From the NCBI GenBank assembly GCA_963759545.1, contig CAVXAB010000016.1, forward strand, positions 1-64,000: a stretch of 64,000 bases of DNA, written 5' to 3'. The stretch is from Trebonia sp963759545 (GTDB lineage: Bacteria; Actinomycetota; Actinomycetes; Streptosporangiales; Streptosporangiaceae). A program made the translations under genes and the position numbers. Shown here in pieces: positions 17,743 to 26,851 of this stretch; the first letter of the stretch is position 1; each line of letters begins with the position of its first letter. The notes beneath the pieces were generated by a model, which saw nothing but the letters and a program-made list of their open reading frames with translations, searched no databases and was not told the origin of the DNA.

Positions 17743-19398
17743 CTCGGATTCCGATCAGGCGCGCCCTGGTCAGCGTCTACGACAAGGCCGGCCTGGCCGA
17801 ACTCGCCAAGGCCCTGCACGAGGCGGGCACGGAGATCGTCTCGACCGGCAGCACGGCGCGGACCATCGAGCAGGCGGGCATCCCCGTCACCAAGGTCGAG
17901 GAGCTCACCGGCTTCCCCGAGTGCCTCGACGGCCGGGTCAAGACCCTGCACCCGCGCGTGCACGCCGGCCTGCTCGCGGACACGATGAACCCCGACCACA
18001 ACCAGCAGCTCACGGACCTCGGCATCGCGCCGTTCCAGCTCCTGGTGTCCAACCTGTACCCGTTCGAGCAGACCGTGGCTTCTGGCGCGGACGACAGCGA
18101 GATCATCGAGCAGATCGACATCGGCGGTCCCGCGATGGTCCGCGCCGCGGCGAAGAACCACGGCAGCGTCGCGGTCGTGACCAGCCCCGCACAGTACGGC
18201 GACGTCCTGGCGGCCATCGCGGACAACGGCTTCACGCTGGAGCAGCGCCGCCGCCTCGCGGCACAGGCCTACGCGCACACCGCCGCCTACGACGCCGCGG
18301 TGTCCTCCTGGTTCGCCGCCAGCTACGCCCCGGACGAGGTTGCGCGGGAGACCGGCTGGCCCGACCTGATCGCCCAGGTCTGGACGCGTTCCGACGCGCT
18401 GCGCTACGGCGAGAACCCGCACCAGAAGGCGGCAATATACAAGTCAAGGTCAACATCAGGATCATCCCGAACGGAGGCGGCTGACTCTGGCGGCGCCACC
18501 GCTGATCCTGGTATCGCCAATGCCGAAGTCCTGCACGGCAAGGCCATGTCCTACAACAACTACGTCGACGCGGACTCCGCCCGCCGGGCCGCCTACGACT
18601 TCGCGGAGCCGTGCGTCGCGATCATCAAGCACTCCAACCCGTGCGGTATCGCGATCGGCACCAACATCGCCGCCGCGCACGCCAAGGCGCTGGCCTGCGA
18701 CCCGCTGTCCGCCTACGGCGGCGTGGTCGCGGCCAACAGCGCGGTGACCGACGCGATGGCCGACCAGATCATCGACGGGTTCGCCGAGGTGGTGATCGCG
18801 CCGGACTTCGACCCGGCGGCGGTCGAGATCCTGGCGGGCAAGTGGAAGAACATCCGGCTGCTCCGCTGCGCCCCGCCGCCCTGGGCAGCGAGCGGGCGTG
18901 ACGCAGGAAGCCGAAACTCGTTCTGGATCACCTGACTTTGAATTCCGTCCGGTCACCGGCGGGATGCTCGCGCAGACCTGGGACCGCGTCGACGCGCCGG
19001 GCGACGACCCGGCGAACTGGGAGCTCAAGACGGGGCAGGCGGCCGACGCCGCGACCCTGGCCGACCTGGCGTTCGCGTGGCGGGCGTGCCGCGCGGTCAA
19101 GTCCAACGCCATCCTGCTCGCCGCGGACGGCGCGTCGGTCGGCGTGGGCATGGGACAGGTGAACCGGGTCGACTCCGCGCGGCTGGCTGTGGCCAGAGCC
19201 GGAAATCGGGCCGCCGGTTCTGTGGCCGCGTCGGACGCGTATTTCCCGTTCCCTGACGGTTTCGAGATACTGGCCGAGGCGGGTGTCCGCGCGGTGGCAG
19301 AACCGGGCGGCTCCATCCGTGACGAAGGCGTGATCGACGCCGCGCGAAAGGCTGGCGTCACGCTGTACTTCACGGGTGTCCGGCACTTCTACCACTGA
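17739..19398 (+). CDS. purH: Bifunctional AICAR transformylase / IMP cyclohydrolase (frameshifted)
   Basis: Last two steps of IMP synthesis. The N-terminal cyclohydrolase domain has the MGS-like fold (RALVSVYDKAGLAELAKAL, STGSTARTIEQ, DGRVKTLHPRVHAGLL); the transformylase domain has MSYNNYVDADSARRAAYDF, IIKHSNPCGIAIG and DPLSAYGGVVA, then GGMLAQTWDR and SVAASDAYFPFPDG. The reading frame changes between about 18860 and 18900. Two non-conserved linker inserts are present (18435-18515 and about 18885-18940); the first carries the RTEAADS motif shared with PcrA, and the shift lies in the second. Restored length is about 550 residues, somewhat longer than usual because of the inserts. Confidence 0.9.
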
Positions 19399-19519
19399 GG
19401 GGCGGCGAGCGAGCCTGGCGAGCGAGGTCGGCGAGCGAGCCTTGGTTTGTAGGCGAGCGGGACAGCGCAGGGTTTTTAGGCGAGCGGCTAGCCAGGGTTT
19501 TAGGCGAGCGGGAGGCAGC
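19399..19519 (+). repeat. GGCGAGCG tandem array in purH-folD spacer
   Basis: The 121-base spacer holds six copies of GGCGAGCG. The first three form a 13-14 bp unit (ggcgagcgagcct type). The last three form a longer unit with a T-run (TTTTAGGCGAGCGG). The frame is open through it, so it could be read as an N-terminal extension of FolD, but the repeat peptide has no family support. A GGAGGCAGC ribosome site for folD lies at its end. Confidence 0.7.
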
Positions 19520-20374
19520 GTGACTGCGCAGATTCTGGACGGCAAGGCGACCGCGGCGGCGGTCAAGGCGGACCTGAAGGAGCGCGTGGCCGCGCTCGCC
19601 GCGCGGGGCATCGTGCCCGGGCTCGGCACGATCCTGGTCGGCGACGACCCGGGGTCGCGCTCCTACGTGGCGGGCAAGCACCGCGACTGCGCGCAGGTGG
19701 GCATCGCCTCGATCCGCCGCGACCTGCCCGCCTCGGCCTCGCAAGCGCAGGTGGAGGAGGCCGTGGCGGAGCTGAACGAGGATCCGGCCTGCACCGGGTA
19801 CATCGTGCAGCTGCCGCTGCCGCGCGGGCTCGACGAGCTGGCCGTGCTGAACCTGATCGACCCGGCGAAGGACGCGGACGGGCTGCACCCGGTCAACCTC
19901 GGCAAGCTCGTGCTCAATGAGAAGGCGCCGCTGCCCTGCACGCCGCACGGCATCGTGGTGCTGCTGCGGCGCTACGGCGTCGAGCTTGCCGGGGCGGAGG
20001 TCACGGTGATCGGCCGCGGGATCACGGTGGGACGCGCGCTCGGCCTGCTGCTGACCCGCAAGTCGGAGAACTCGACCGTGACTTCGTGCCACACCGGGAC
20101 CAAGGACCTTACCGCGCACACGCGCGCCGCCGATATCGTCGTAGTGGCGGCCGGGCGGGCCGGCCTGCTCACCGCAGACATGGTCAAGCCCGGCGCGGCG
20201 GTGCTCGACGTGGGCATCACCAGGACTGACGCCGGACTTGTCGGTGACGTCGCGCCGGACGTGGCTTCGGTCGCGGCATGGGTCGCGCCGAACCCCGGCG
20301 GGGTGGGGCCGATGACCCGCGCGATGCTCCTCGCTAATGTGGTGGAGACAGCCGAGCGCGCTGTGCACGCTTAG
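19520..20374 (+). CDS. folD: Methylenetetrahydrofolate dehydrogenase / cyclohydrolase
   Basis: Bifunctional FolD (284 residues) makes 10-formyl-THF, the donor used by PurN and PurH encoded just upstream. Catalytic Lys lies in GSRSYVAGKHRDC; YIVQLPLPRGLDE and the CTPHGIVVLLRRYGVELAG loop follow; the NADP-binding VIGRGITVGRALGLLL and the C-terminal GGVGPMTRAMLLANVV are all present. GTG 19520 follows GGAGG; an upstream in-frame start at 19376 would add the repeat-encoded peptide and overlap purH. Confidence 0.95.
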   Translation: MTAQILDGKATAAAVKADLKERVAALAARGIVPGLGTILVGDDPGSRSYVAGKHRDCAQVGIASIRRDLPASASQAQVEEAVAELNEDPACTGYIVQLPLPRGLDELAVLNLIDPAKDADGLHPVNLGKLVLNEKAPLPCTPHGIVVLLRRYGVELAGAEVTVIGRGITVGRALGLLLTRKSENSTVTSCHTGTKDLTAHTRAADIVVVAAGRAGLLTADMVKPGAAVLDVGITRTDAGLVGDVAPDVASVAAWVAPNPGGVGPMTRAMLLANVVETAERAVHA

Positions 20375-20402
20375 TCCCTGTCCCGCTCCGCGGAACAGGG
20401 AC
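20374..20402 (+). terminator. Hairpin after folD
   Basis: An 8-bp stem GTCCCTGT / ACAGGGAC with a 13-base GC-rich loop begins at the folD stop codon. No U-run follows, as is common in high-GC actinomycetes. It separates folD from etfB. Confidence 0.6.
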
Positions 20403-20480
20403 GGGCAGCGCTGCTACTGGCGAGTAACATAGGCTTCGTTGGCGAAGTCGTACGCACGCAGGAAAGGGCAGCGTTGTCCC

Positions 20481-21259
20481 ATGAATATCGTCGTCTGCAT
20501 GAAGCAGGTGCCTGATACCGCGGTTGAGCGCACGCTCACCCGGTGAGGGCACGCTGGACCGGGCCTCGCTTGACGGGCTGATCAACGAGCTCGATGAGTA
20601 CGCGATCGAGGAGGGCCTGAAGATCGCGGAGGCGCACGGCGGCGAGGTGACGATCTTGTCGATGGGCCCGGGCAAGGCGTCGGAGTCGATCCGCAAGGCG
20701 CTGTCGATGGGCGCGGGCAAGGCCGTGCACGTGACCGACGACGGCCTGGCGGGCTCGGACGCGCTCGCGACGTCGGCGGCGCTGGCCGCGGCGCTCCAGC
20801 AGATCGGGTTCGACCTGGTCATCCTCGGGTTCTGAGTCGACCGACGCGCGGACGGGAGTGGTGCCGGCGATGCTGGCCGAGCGCCTCGGGGTGCCGCAGC
20901 TGACGCTCGCGTCGAAGGTGGACATCTCCGGTTCTGACGTGACGATCCGGCGGGTGACCGACGACGGGTACGCGGTGGTGTCCGGGTCGCTGCCGGCGGT
21001 GGTGTCGGTGGTGGAGAAGATCAACGAGCCGCGGTACCCGACGTTCAAGGGGATCATGGCGGCGAAGAAGAAGCCGGTGCAGACGCTGACCCTGGCCGAC
21101 CTGTCCCTTGACGCTTCGGCGGTGGGGCTGGCGGGCGCGGCCTCGTGGGTGAATGACTTCGCGGCGCGCCCGCCGCGGCAGGCCGGGGTGATCGTGAAGG
21201 ACGACGGGGACGGCGGCACGAAGGCGGCCGGGTTCCTCGCCGAGCGGAAGTTCATCTAG
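20481..21259 (+). CDS. etfB: Electron transfer flavoprotein beta subunit (two frameshifts)
   Basis: EtfB carries AMP and, with EtfA, passes electrons from acyl-CoA dehydrogenases to the quinone pool. ATG 20481 opens MNIVVCMKQVPDTAVERTLT; the family signature continues in the next frame as GEGTLDRASLDGLINELDEYAIEEGLK. Shifts occur at about 20541 (in ACCCGGTGAG) and about 20832, where GGGTTCTGAG has one extra T relative to the expected G-S-E-S-T-D-A codons. The C-terminal segment VPAMLAERLGVPQLTLASKV is normal. Restored length is about 259 residues. The shifts look like sequencing errors. Confidence 0.88.
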
Positions 21260-21274
21260 AGAGGACTGGGTTAC

Positions 21275-22247
21275 ATGGCTGAGGTACTGGTCCTCGCGGA
21301 GCACACCGCTGACGGCGAGGTCAAGAAGGTGACGCTGGAGCTGCTGACCGCCGCGCGGCGGCTGGGCTCCCCGTCGGTGGTGTGGACGGGCCCGGGCGCG
21401 GACGCGGGGGCGGCGCGGCTGGCGGAGTACGGCGCGGAGAAGGTGTACGTCGCCGACTCGCCCGACTTCGACTCCTACGTGGTGGCGCCGGCGGCGGAAC
21501 TGCTCGCGCAGCTGGTCGCGTCGGTGTCGCCGGCCGCGGTGCTGGTCGCCGGGACGACCGAGGGCAAGGAGATCGCGGGGCGGCTGGCGGTCAAGACCGG
21601 GTCCGGGGTGCTGATCGACGCGGTGAACGTGACCGCGGGCGAGGACGGTGCGCCGGTGGCGGAGCAGCCGAACTTCGGCGGCGCGATCACCGTGCACTCC
21701 ACCGTCAGGGCGGGAACCCCCATCATCGCGGTGCGGCCCAACGCCATCTCCGCTGAGGCGGCGGCCGGCGCGGCGGCCGTCGAGGCCGTTTCCTTCGCCG
21801 CCTCCGACGCGGCCAAGGGGGCGTCGGTTACCGAGCACGTGGTGGCGCCCAAGGGTGAGCGGCCCGGAGCTGACCGAGGCGCAGATCGTGGTCTCCGGCG
21901 GGCGGGGCACCGGCTCTGAGGACGGCTTCAAGATCATCGAGAAGCTGGCCGACGCGCTCGGCGCGGCGGTCGGCGCGTCCCGCGCGGTCACCGACGCCGG
22001 CTGGTACCCGCACCAGTTCCAGGTCGGGCAGACCGGCAAGACCGTCTCCCCGCAGCTGTACATGGCGGTAGGGATCTCCGGCGCGATCCAGCACCGGGCC
22101 GGGATGCAGACCTCCAAGACGATCGTCGCGGTCAACAAGGACCCCGAGGCGCCGATCTTCGAGATCGCCGACTACGGCGTCGTCGGCGACCTGTTCACCG
22201 TCGTCCCCCAGCTCCTCGAAGAAATCACCAAGCACAAGGGGATGTAA
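21275..22247 (+). CDS. etfA: Electron transfer flavoprotein alpha subunit (one frameshift)
   Basis: EtfA (about 323 residues restored) binds FAD. The N-terminal domain begins MAEVLVLAEHTADGEVKKVT. The FAD domain after the shift shows the classic SGGRGTGSEDGFKIIEKLADALGA stretch in two parts, VTDAGWYPHQFQVGQTGK and the AIGISG-type helix (VGISGAIQHRAGMQ). The frame changes at about 21862 by an extra G in CGGCCCGGAGCT. It follows etfB by 15 bases in an operon. A 13-bp direct repeat GGGATGTAAGCCC overlaps and follows its stop codon (about 22239-22264). Confidence 0.9.
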
Positions 22248-22371
22248 GCCCGGGATGTAAGCCCTTCCCCCTGGACATTGCCCCGCCCAGCGGGTGCTGA
22301 GTCATGGGCACAATCAAGATCAAAATCCAAGACTTGAGCGGGCGCGGCGCTCGGCTAGGCTTAACGGTGCG

Positions 22372-23556
22372 ATGAGTACTAACCCGGTTACCTACCTTGA
22401 CCATGCCGCGACAACGCCGATGTTGCCTGAGGCCATCGCTGCGATGACCGAAGAGATGGCACAAGTCGGTAACCCCTCGTCGCTGCACAGCGCGGGGCGG
22501 CGTGCTCGCCGCGTCGTTGAAGAGTCGCGGGAGCAGCTTGCCGAGGTGTTCGGTGCGCGGGCTTCCGAGGTGGTTTTCACTAGCGGGGGCACCGAGGCGG
22601 ACAACCTGGCCGTCAAGGGACTGTTCTGGGCTCGTCGCTACTTGGATGAGCGCCGGCTGCGGGTGCTGACGACGGCGATCGAGCACCACGCCGTGTTCGA
22701 CTCGGTGCGCTGGCTCGGCACCGCGCACGGCGCCTGTGCGGACTGGCTCGCCGTGGACGCGCTCGGTCTCGTTTCCCCCGACGTCCTTTATGGCGCGCTG
22801 GCCGCCGACCCGACTTCCGCCGCCCTGGTCAGCGTGATGTGGGCGAACAACGAGATAGGCGCCGTGGAGCCGATCGCCGAGTTGGCGGCCGTGGCGCATG
22901 AGTTCGGAGTGCCGTTCCACACCGACGCGGTCCAGGCGGCGGCGCAACTGCCGGTGGACTTCGCCGCCTCCGGCGCGGACGCGATGACCGTCACCGCGCA
23001 CAAGCTAGGCGGCCCGATCGGGGTCGGCGCCCTGATCCTCGGCAAAGGCCTTTCCCCTGTCCCCGTGCTGCACGGCGGCGGCCAGGAGCGCGACATCAGG
23101 TCGGGCACCCTGGACACGCCGGCGATCAGGGCGTTCGCGGTCGCGGCGACGATCAGCGCGGAGCGGCGCTCGCTAGAAACCAAGCGGATCGCGGCCCTCC
23201 GCGACGACCTGATCCGCCAGGTGCTGCTCGCGGTGCCGGACGCCGCACTCAACGGCCCGCCACCCGGTCCGGACCGGCTGCCAGGCAACGCCCACTTCTC
23301 GTTCCCCGGCTGCGAGGGCGACGCTCTGCTCCTGCTGCTCGACGCCAAGGGCATCGCCTGCTCCACCGGCTCCGCCTGCACCGCGGGCGTGGCCGAGCCA
23401 AGTCACGTCCTGCTCGCGATGGGCGCCGACGACGCGCGGGCCCGTGGCTCGCTCCGGTTCTCCCTCGGCCACACGACGACTCAGGCTGACGTGGACGCGC
23501 TGGGGCGTGCGATCGGCGAGGCCGCCGCCCGCGCCCGCCGCGCCGCCGCCCACTAA
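22372..23556 (+). CDS. Cysteine desulfurase (NifS/IscS type)
   Basis: PLP enzyme of 394 residues that releases sulfur from cysteine as enzyme persulfide. It begins YLDHAATTPMLPEAIAAM; the PLP Lys is at about residue 211 (TAHKLGGPIGVGA), and the cysteine loop is CSTGSACTAG with cysteines near 330 and 336, the second being the expected persulfide carrier. The next gene is mnmA, so its likely job is sulfur supply for tRNA 2-thiouridine. ATG 22372 is chosen at the family N-terminus; a longer frame upstream has no support. Confidence 0.93.
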   Translation: MSTNPVTYLDHAATTPMLPEAIAAMTEEMAQVGNPSSLHSAGRRARRVVEESREQLAEVFGARASEVVFTSGGTEADNLAVKGLFWARRYLDERRLRVLTTAIEHHAVFDSVRWLGTAHGACADWLAVDALGLVSPDVLYGALAADPTSAALVSVMWANNEIGAVEPIAELAAVAHEFGVPFHTDAVQAAAQLPVDFAASGADAMTVTAHKLGGPIGVGALILGKGLSPVPVLHGGGQERDIRSGTLDTPAIRAFAVAATISAERRSLETKRIAALRDDLIRQVLLAVPDAALNGPPPGPDRLPGNAHFSFPGCEGDALLLLLDAKGIACSTGSACTAGVAEPSHVLLAMGADDARARGSLRFSLGHTTTQADVDALGRAIGEAAARARRAAAH

Positions 23557-23760
23557 CCAAGCCCGCCGCGCCGCCGCGCCGCCGCCCGCCGCCGCCCGCT
23601 GACCAGCCCGCGTCGGCCCGCTGACTACCCCGCCGCGTACCCGCCGCCGCCGCCTGCTGGCTAGCCCGCCGCGCCGCCGCCTGCTGCCCGCCGCGCTGCC
23701 GCTCCGCCCGCGCCCGCTGACCACCCCGCCGTTTGCCGACCAAGATGTGGGATGCTCCGG
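23557..23760. repeat. Low-complexity CCGCC/GCCCGC spacer
   Basis: Degenerate repeats of CCCGCCGC and cccgctgacca run for about 190 bases after the desulfurase stop. Phrases resembling ctgaccagcccgc, ctgactaccccgc and ctgaccaccccgc recur. No coding potential seen beyond biased frames. Confidence 0.6.
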
Positions 23761-23807
23761 CCCCTCCGAGCCAATGCCGTCGACTTAGGCGCCCATGGGC
23801 TGGCGCC

Positions 23808-24002
23808 GGGCCCGCGCGTGCCCGTTTCGTCCGGGTTGTCCCGCTGGCGCCACCGCCCAGACCATGATCATGTGGATTCCGCAGCTTATTTGCTGCGGAA
23901 TCCACATGAAAAGCGAAATCCCTGTCGATCACGCCCACCCGGCGCGCGGGCGCCGCACCTCAGCCCGCTCAACGCCCTCACGCTCACCACGCACCACTTA
24001 AG
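23808..24002. repeat. Dispersed palindromic repeat, copy 2
   Basis: The core is an inverted repeat with 17-bp perfect arms (23869-23885 and 23892-23908) around TTATTT. The left flank 23808-23843 and the right flank through CACCACTTAAG (ending 24002) match copy 3 and copy 1 respectively. It lies in the desulfurase-mnmA spacer. Confidence 0.85.
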
Positions 24003-24075
24003 CCCTCTCACGGCATTGCCTTCTGAGGGCCAGAAGCATCCCACGTAAGCACCCGGGAGCGCCGGATACCCTGGA

Positions 24076-25149
24076 ATGGCTATGGGGCTTAGGGTTCTTG
24101 CCGCCATGTCGGGCGGCGTTGACTCCGCAACCGCGGCGGCACGCGCGGTCGACGCCGGTCACGAGGTGACCGGCGTCCATCTGGCGCTGTCGTCGAATCC
24201 GCAGTCCTACCGGACCGGGGCACGCGGCTGCTGCACGATCGAGGACGCCCGCGACGCCCGCCGCGCCGCCGACGTGATCGGCATCCCGTTCTACGTCTGG
24301 GACATGGCCGAGCGGTTCGCCCGCGACGTGGTCGACGACTTCGTCGCCGAGTACGCGGCGGGCCGGACACCCAACCCGTGCCTGCGCTGCAACGAAAAGA
24401 TCAAGTTCGAGGCGGTACTCGACCGGGCCCTCGCCCTCGGCTTCGACGCGGTCTGCACCGGCCACTACGCGCAGGTCTCCGACGGCGCGCTGCAGCGGGC
24501 CGTCGACCCGGGCAAGGACCAGTCCTACGTCCTCGCGGTCCTGAACAAGGACCAGATCGCCCACGCGATGTTCCCCCTGGGCGACACGCCCAAGTCGGAG
24601 GTCCGCGAGGAGGCCCGCTCCCGCGGCCTGCTCGTCGCCGACAAGCCCGACAGCCACGACGTCTGCTTCATCGCCGACGGCGACACCCGCGGCTTCCTGT
24701 CCCGCAAGCTCGGCTCGGCCCCAGGCACGATCGTCGACCAGGACGGCGCGGTCCTCGGCGCTCACGAAGGCGTCCACGGCTTCACCATCGGCCAGCGCAA
24801 GGGCCTGCACCTGGACCGTCCCGCCCCCGACGGCAACCCCCGCTACGTGCTGTCCATCGAGCCGGTGTCGAACACGGTAACCGTCGGCCCCGCCGACGCC
24901 CTCGGCGTCCGCGAGATCACCGCGATCCGCCCGGTCTGGACCGGCTGCGAGCCCCCGCTAACCCCGATCGAGTGCACGGTCCAACTCCGCGCCCACGGCG
25001 AGGTCCACCCCTGCACGGCGCAGGTGTCCGGCGACGAACTGCACATCTACCTCAGCGACCAAGCCCGGGGCGTGGCCGCGGGCCAGGCCGCCGTCCTCTA
25101 TAGCGGCGACACGGTCCTGGGCAGCGCGACCATCGCCGCCACCCGCTGA
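24076..25149 (+). CDS. mnmA: tRNA-specific 2-thiouridylase
   Basis: MnmA (TrmU), 357 residues, puts sulfur on U34 of tRNA Lys/Glu/Gln. PP-loop SGGVDS is at about 12-17; the two catalytic cysteines are in TPNPCLRCN (about 101) and SHDVCFIADG (about 197); the central EGVHGFTIGQRKGL and C-terminal beta-barrel follow. ATG 24076 is given; ATG 24082 is also in frame. It lies downstream of the probable sulfur donor, separated by the palindromic repeat. Confidence 0.95.
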   Translation: MAMGLRVLAAMSGGVDSATAAARAVDAGHEVTGVHLALSSNPQSYRTGARGCCTIEDARDARRAADVIGIPFYVWDMAERFARDVVDDFVAEYAAGRTPNPCLRCNEKIKFEAVLDRALALGFDAVCTGHYAQVSDGALQRAVDPGKDQSYVLAVLNKDQIAHAMFPLGDTPKSEVREEARSRGLLVADKPDSHDVCFIADGDTRGFLSRKLGSAPGTIVDQDGAVLGAHEGVHGFTIGQRKGLHLDRPAPDGNPRYVLSIEPVSNTVTVGPADALGVREITAIRPVWTGCEPPLTPIECTVQLRAHGEVHPCTAQVSGDELHIYLSDQARGVAAGQAAVLYSGDTVLGSATIAATR

Positions 25150-25636
25150 GCTCGCGTCGCTTCGACGGCAGCGGAACTCTACTGTGCCCGCAACTGCCCG
25201 CGGAAAGGCGAATGCCGACGGTGAACGGCGTCGGTGAACTATCCGAGAGAACCACGCGCAGCCCGGCGCGGTGATGGGACTCCGCCGGCGGCGAAGGGGC
25301 TGGATCCTGCCGTTAAATACTCACCCCAGTGAGAAAGACACCGATCACGGAAAAGGGGAAGAATTGAGCCATCGCGGCTGGATTGACGATTGAGAACTTT
25401 AGCGCCTAACGTGAATGAACAACAGCGTGTGCTCAAGCGCCGTCACAGACGGTTCCGGGCGGAATCAAAAATTTAGCTGTCCAGCGCGGTCGCCCCCAAG
25501 CCGCGTCTCGGCGCGCCTAGCAGGCAAAACCCTGCGCCGGCAGATCACTCCACCGCGGCCGCTAGGTGAAGACCTGGCGACGACGATAATCGGGCACTGG
25601 TCGCCGTGCCGCTCGCGCTTTAGCATCGCAATAACT
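25150..25636. other. Intergenic region at left edge of accessory island
   Basis: 487 bases with no supported gene. CCGACG (25215-25220) and CGTCGG (25229-25234) can form a small hairpin after mnmA. The rest is comparatively AT-rich (for example ggaatcaaaaatttagctg near 25460) and probably contains the MFS gene promoter. Composition changes here relative to the core genes to the left. Confidence 0.45.
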
Positions 25637-26827
25637 ATGCGGGAGACGACAAACCAGCGAATTCCGGTTCTGACTCGGACCGAACGCCGCGGATTCGCCT
25701 TCCTAACCGTCACGCACATTGTGGACGATGTCTATTCAGGGGCAGTGCCCGCGCTGCTGCCCTTCCTGGCTCTCGAGCGGCACTACAGCTACGCCGGGTT
25801 GACCGGGATCGTGCTGGCCGGAACGCTTCTGGCCAGCGTGGTGCAGCCTGGGTTCGGCGCGCTAACCGACAAGTACCGGAACCTGGGGTGGCTGGTTGCC
25901 GCGGGCTTGCTGACGGCCGGTCTCGGCATCGGCCTGTCCGGTTTGGGGGACAGTTACCTGATTACCTGGGTGGCGGTGGCCGCTTCCGGTATCGGCGTGG
26001 CCGCCTATCATCCCGAGGCGACCCGGGTTGCCCGGGGCCTGGCCGGTGACTCGACCCAGGCCATGAGCTGGTTCACGGTCGGCGGCAACGCCGGGATCGC
26101 GCTGGGTCCGGTCATCGTCACGCCGGTGCTGCTGGCGACCCGGCTGCACGGCACGCCCCTGCTCGCGGTGCCGGCCGTGGTCATGGGCGCGGTCCTGCTC
26201 GTCCGGCGCCCGTGGCGCGCTCCCGAGATTATGGCGCGCGAGGCCGGGCGCAGGCGGGCCGCAGCCGGGCGGGCCGACGACTGGCGCGGATTCGCCTGGC
26301 TGACCACGGTGGTCGTGCTCAGGTCGGTGGCCTACTTCGGGGTGGCATCGATGGTGGCCCTGTTCGCCATCCGGCACTTCCACGAGCCGACCGTGGTCGG
26401 CTCGGCCACCCTGGCGGTCTTCATCGGCGCCGGCGTGATCGGCACGCTGAGCGGCGGCTGGCTGGCCGACCACTGGCACCGCCTGGGCGTGCTGCGGCTA
26501 AGTTACGGGCTGTCGGCCTTGATTGCGCCCCTGTTGGTGATCGCGCCCGACATAGGGGTGCTGCTCCTGGTCGTCTTTGCTCTCGGCATCGCGCTGTTTG
26601 CGCCGTTCGCGGTGCAGGTCACGCTGGGCCAGGACTTCCTGCCCAACCGGCTCGGCGTGGCCAGTGGTGTCACCTTGGGGCTGGCCGTCTCGATCGGCGG
26701 GTTGACCAGCCCGCTGTTCGGGCTGCTCGCCGACGGCCACGGGCTGACCACCGCACTGGCCGCTATCGCAGTCATGCCGGCCGTCGCCTGCGCGCTATCT
26801 CTCCTAGTCCGTGATCCCCGCACATGA
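25637..26827 (+). CDS. MFS transporter, fosmidomycin-resistance (Fsr) like
   Basis: A 396-residue, 12-helix major facilitator. The loop segments YHPEATRVARGLAG and SWFTVGGNAGIALGP are characteristic of the Fsr group of efflux pumps, which also includes transporters of unknown substrate. It begins MRETTNQRIPVLTRTERRGFAFLTV at ATG 25637; the frame upstream to 25415 is polar and unlike family proteins. First gene of the accessory island, convergent with the OmpA-type lipoprotein gene. Confidence 0.85.
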   Translation: MRETTNQRIPVLTRTERRGFAFLTVTHIVDDVYSGAVPALLPFLALERHYSYAGLTGIVLAGTLLASVVQPGFGALTDKYRNLGWLVAAGLLTAGLGIGLSGLGDSYLITWVAVAASGIGVAAYHPEATRVARGLAGDSTQAMSWFTVGGNAGIALGPVIVTPVLLATRLHGTPLLAVPAVVMGAVLLVRRPWRAPEIMAREAGRRRAAAGRADDWRGFAWLTTVVVLRSVAYFGVASMVALFAIRHFHEPTVVGSATLAVFIGAGVIGTLSGGWLADHWHRLGVLRLSYGLSALIAPLLVIAPDIGVLLLVVFALGIALFAPFAVQVTLGQDFLPNRLGVASGVTLGLAVSIGGLTSPLFGLLADGHGLTTALAAIAVMPAVACALSLLVRDPRT

Positions 26828-26851
26828 TCACCTGGGTTGAGCCGGAAGGCC

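Noticed and set aside
20481..21259. Programmed frameshifting in etfB, purH, pcrA and others
   Set aside because: No slippery heptamer plus downstream structure is seen, and many unrelated genes are affected; sequence error is simpler.
20819..22138. 439-codon minus-strand frame over etfB/etfA
   Set aside because: The plus strand carries conserved EtfB and EtfA sequence; the antisense product is Arg/His-rich.
23752..24048. Frames through palindromic repeat copy 2, and the similar ones at 56898-57281
   Set aside because: The shared peptide follows from the shared DNA repeat; no ribosome site and the frames end at unrelated places.
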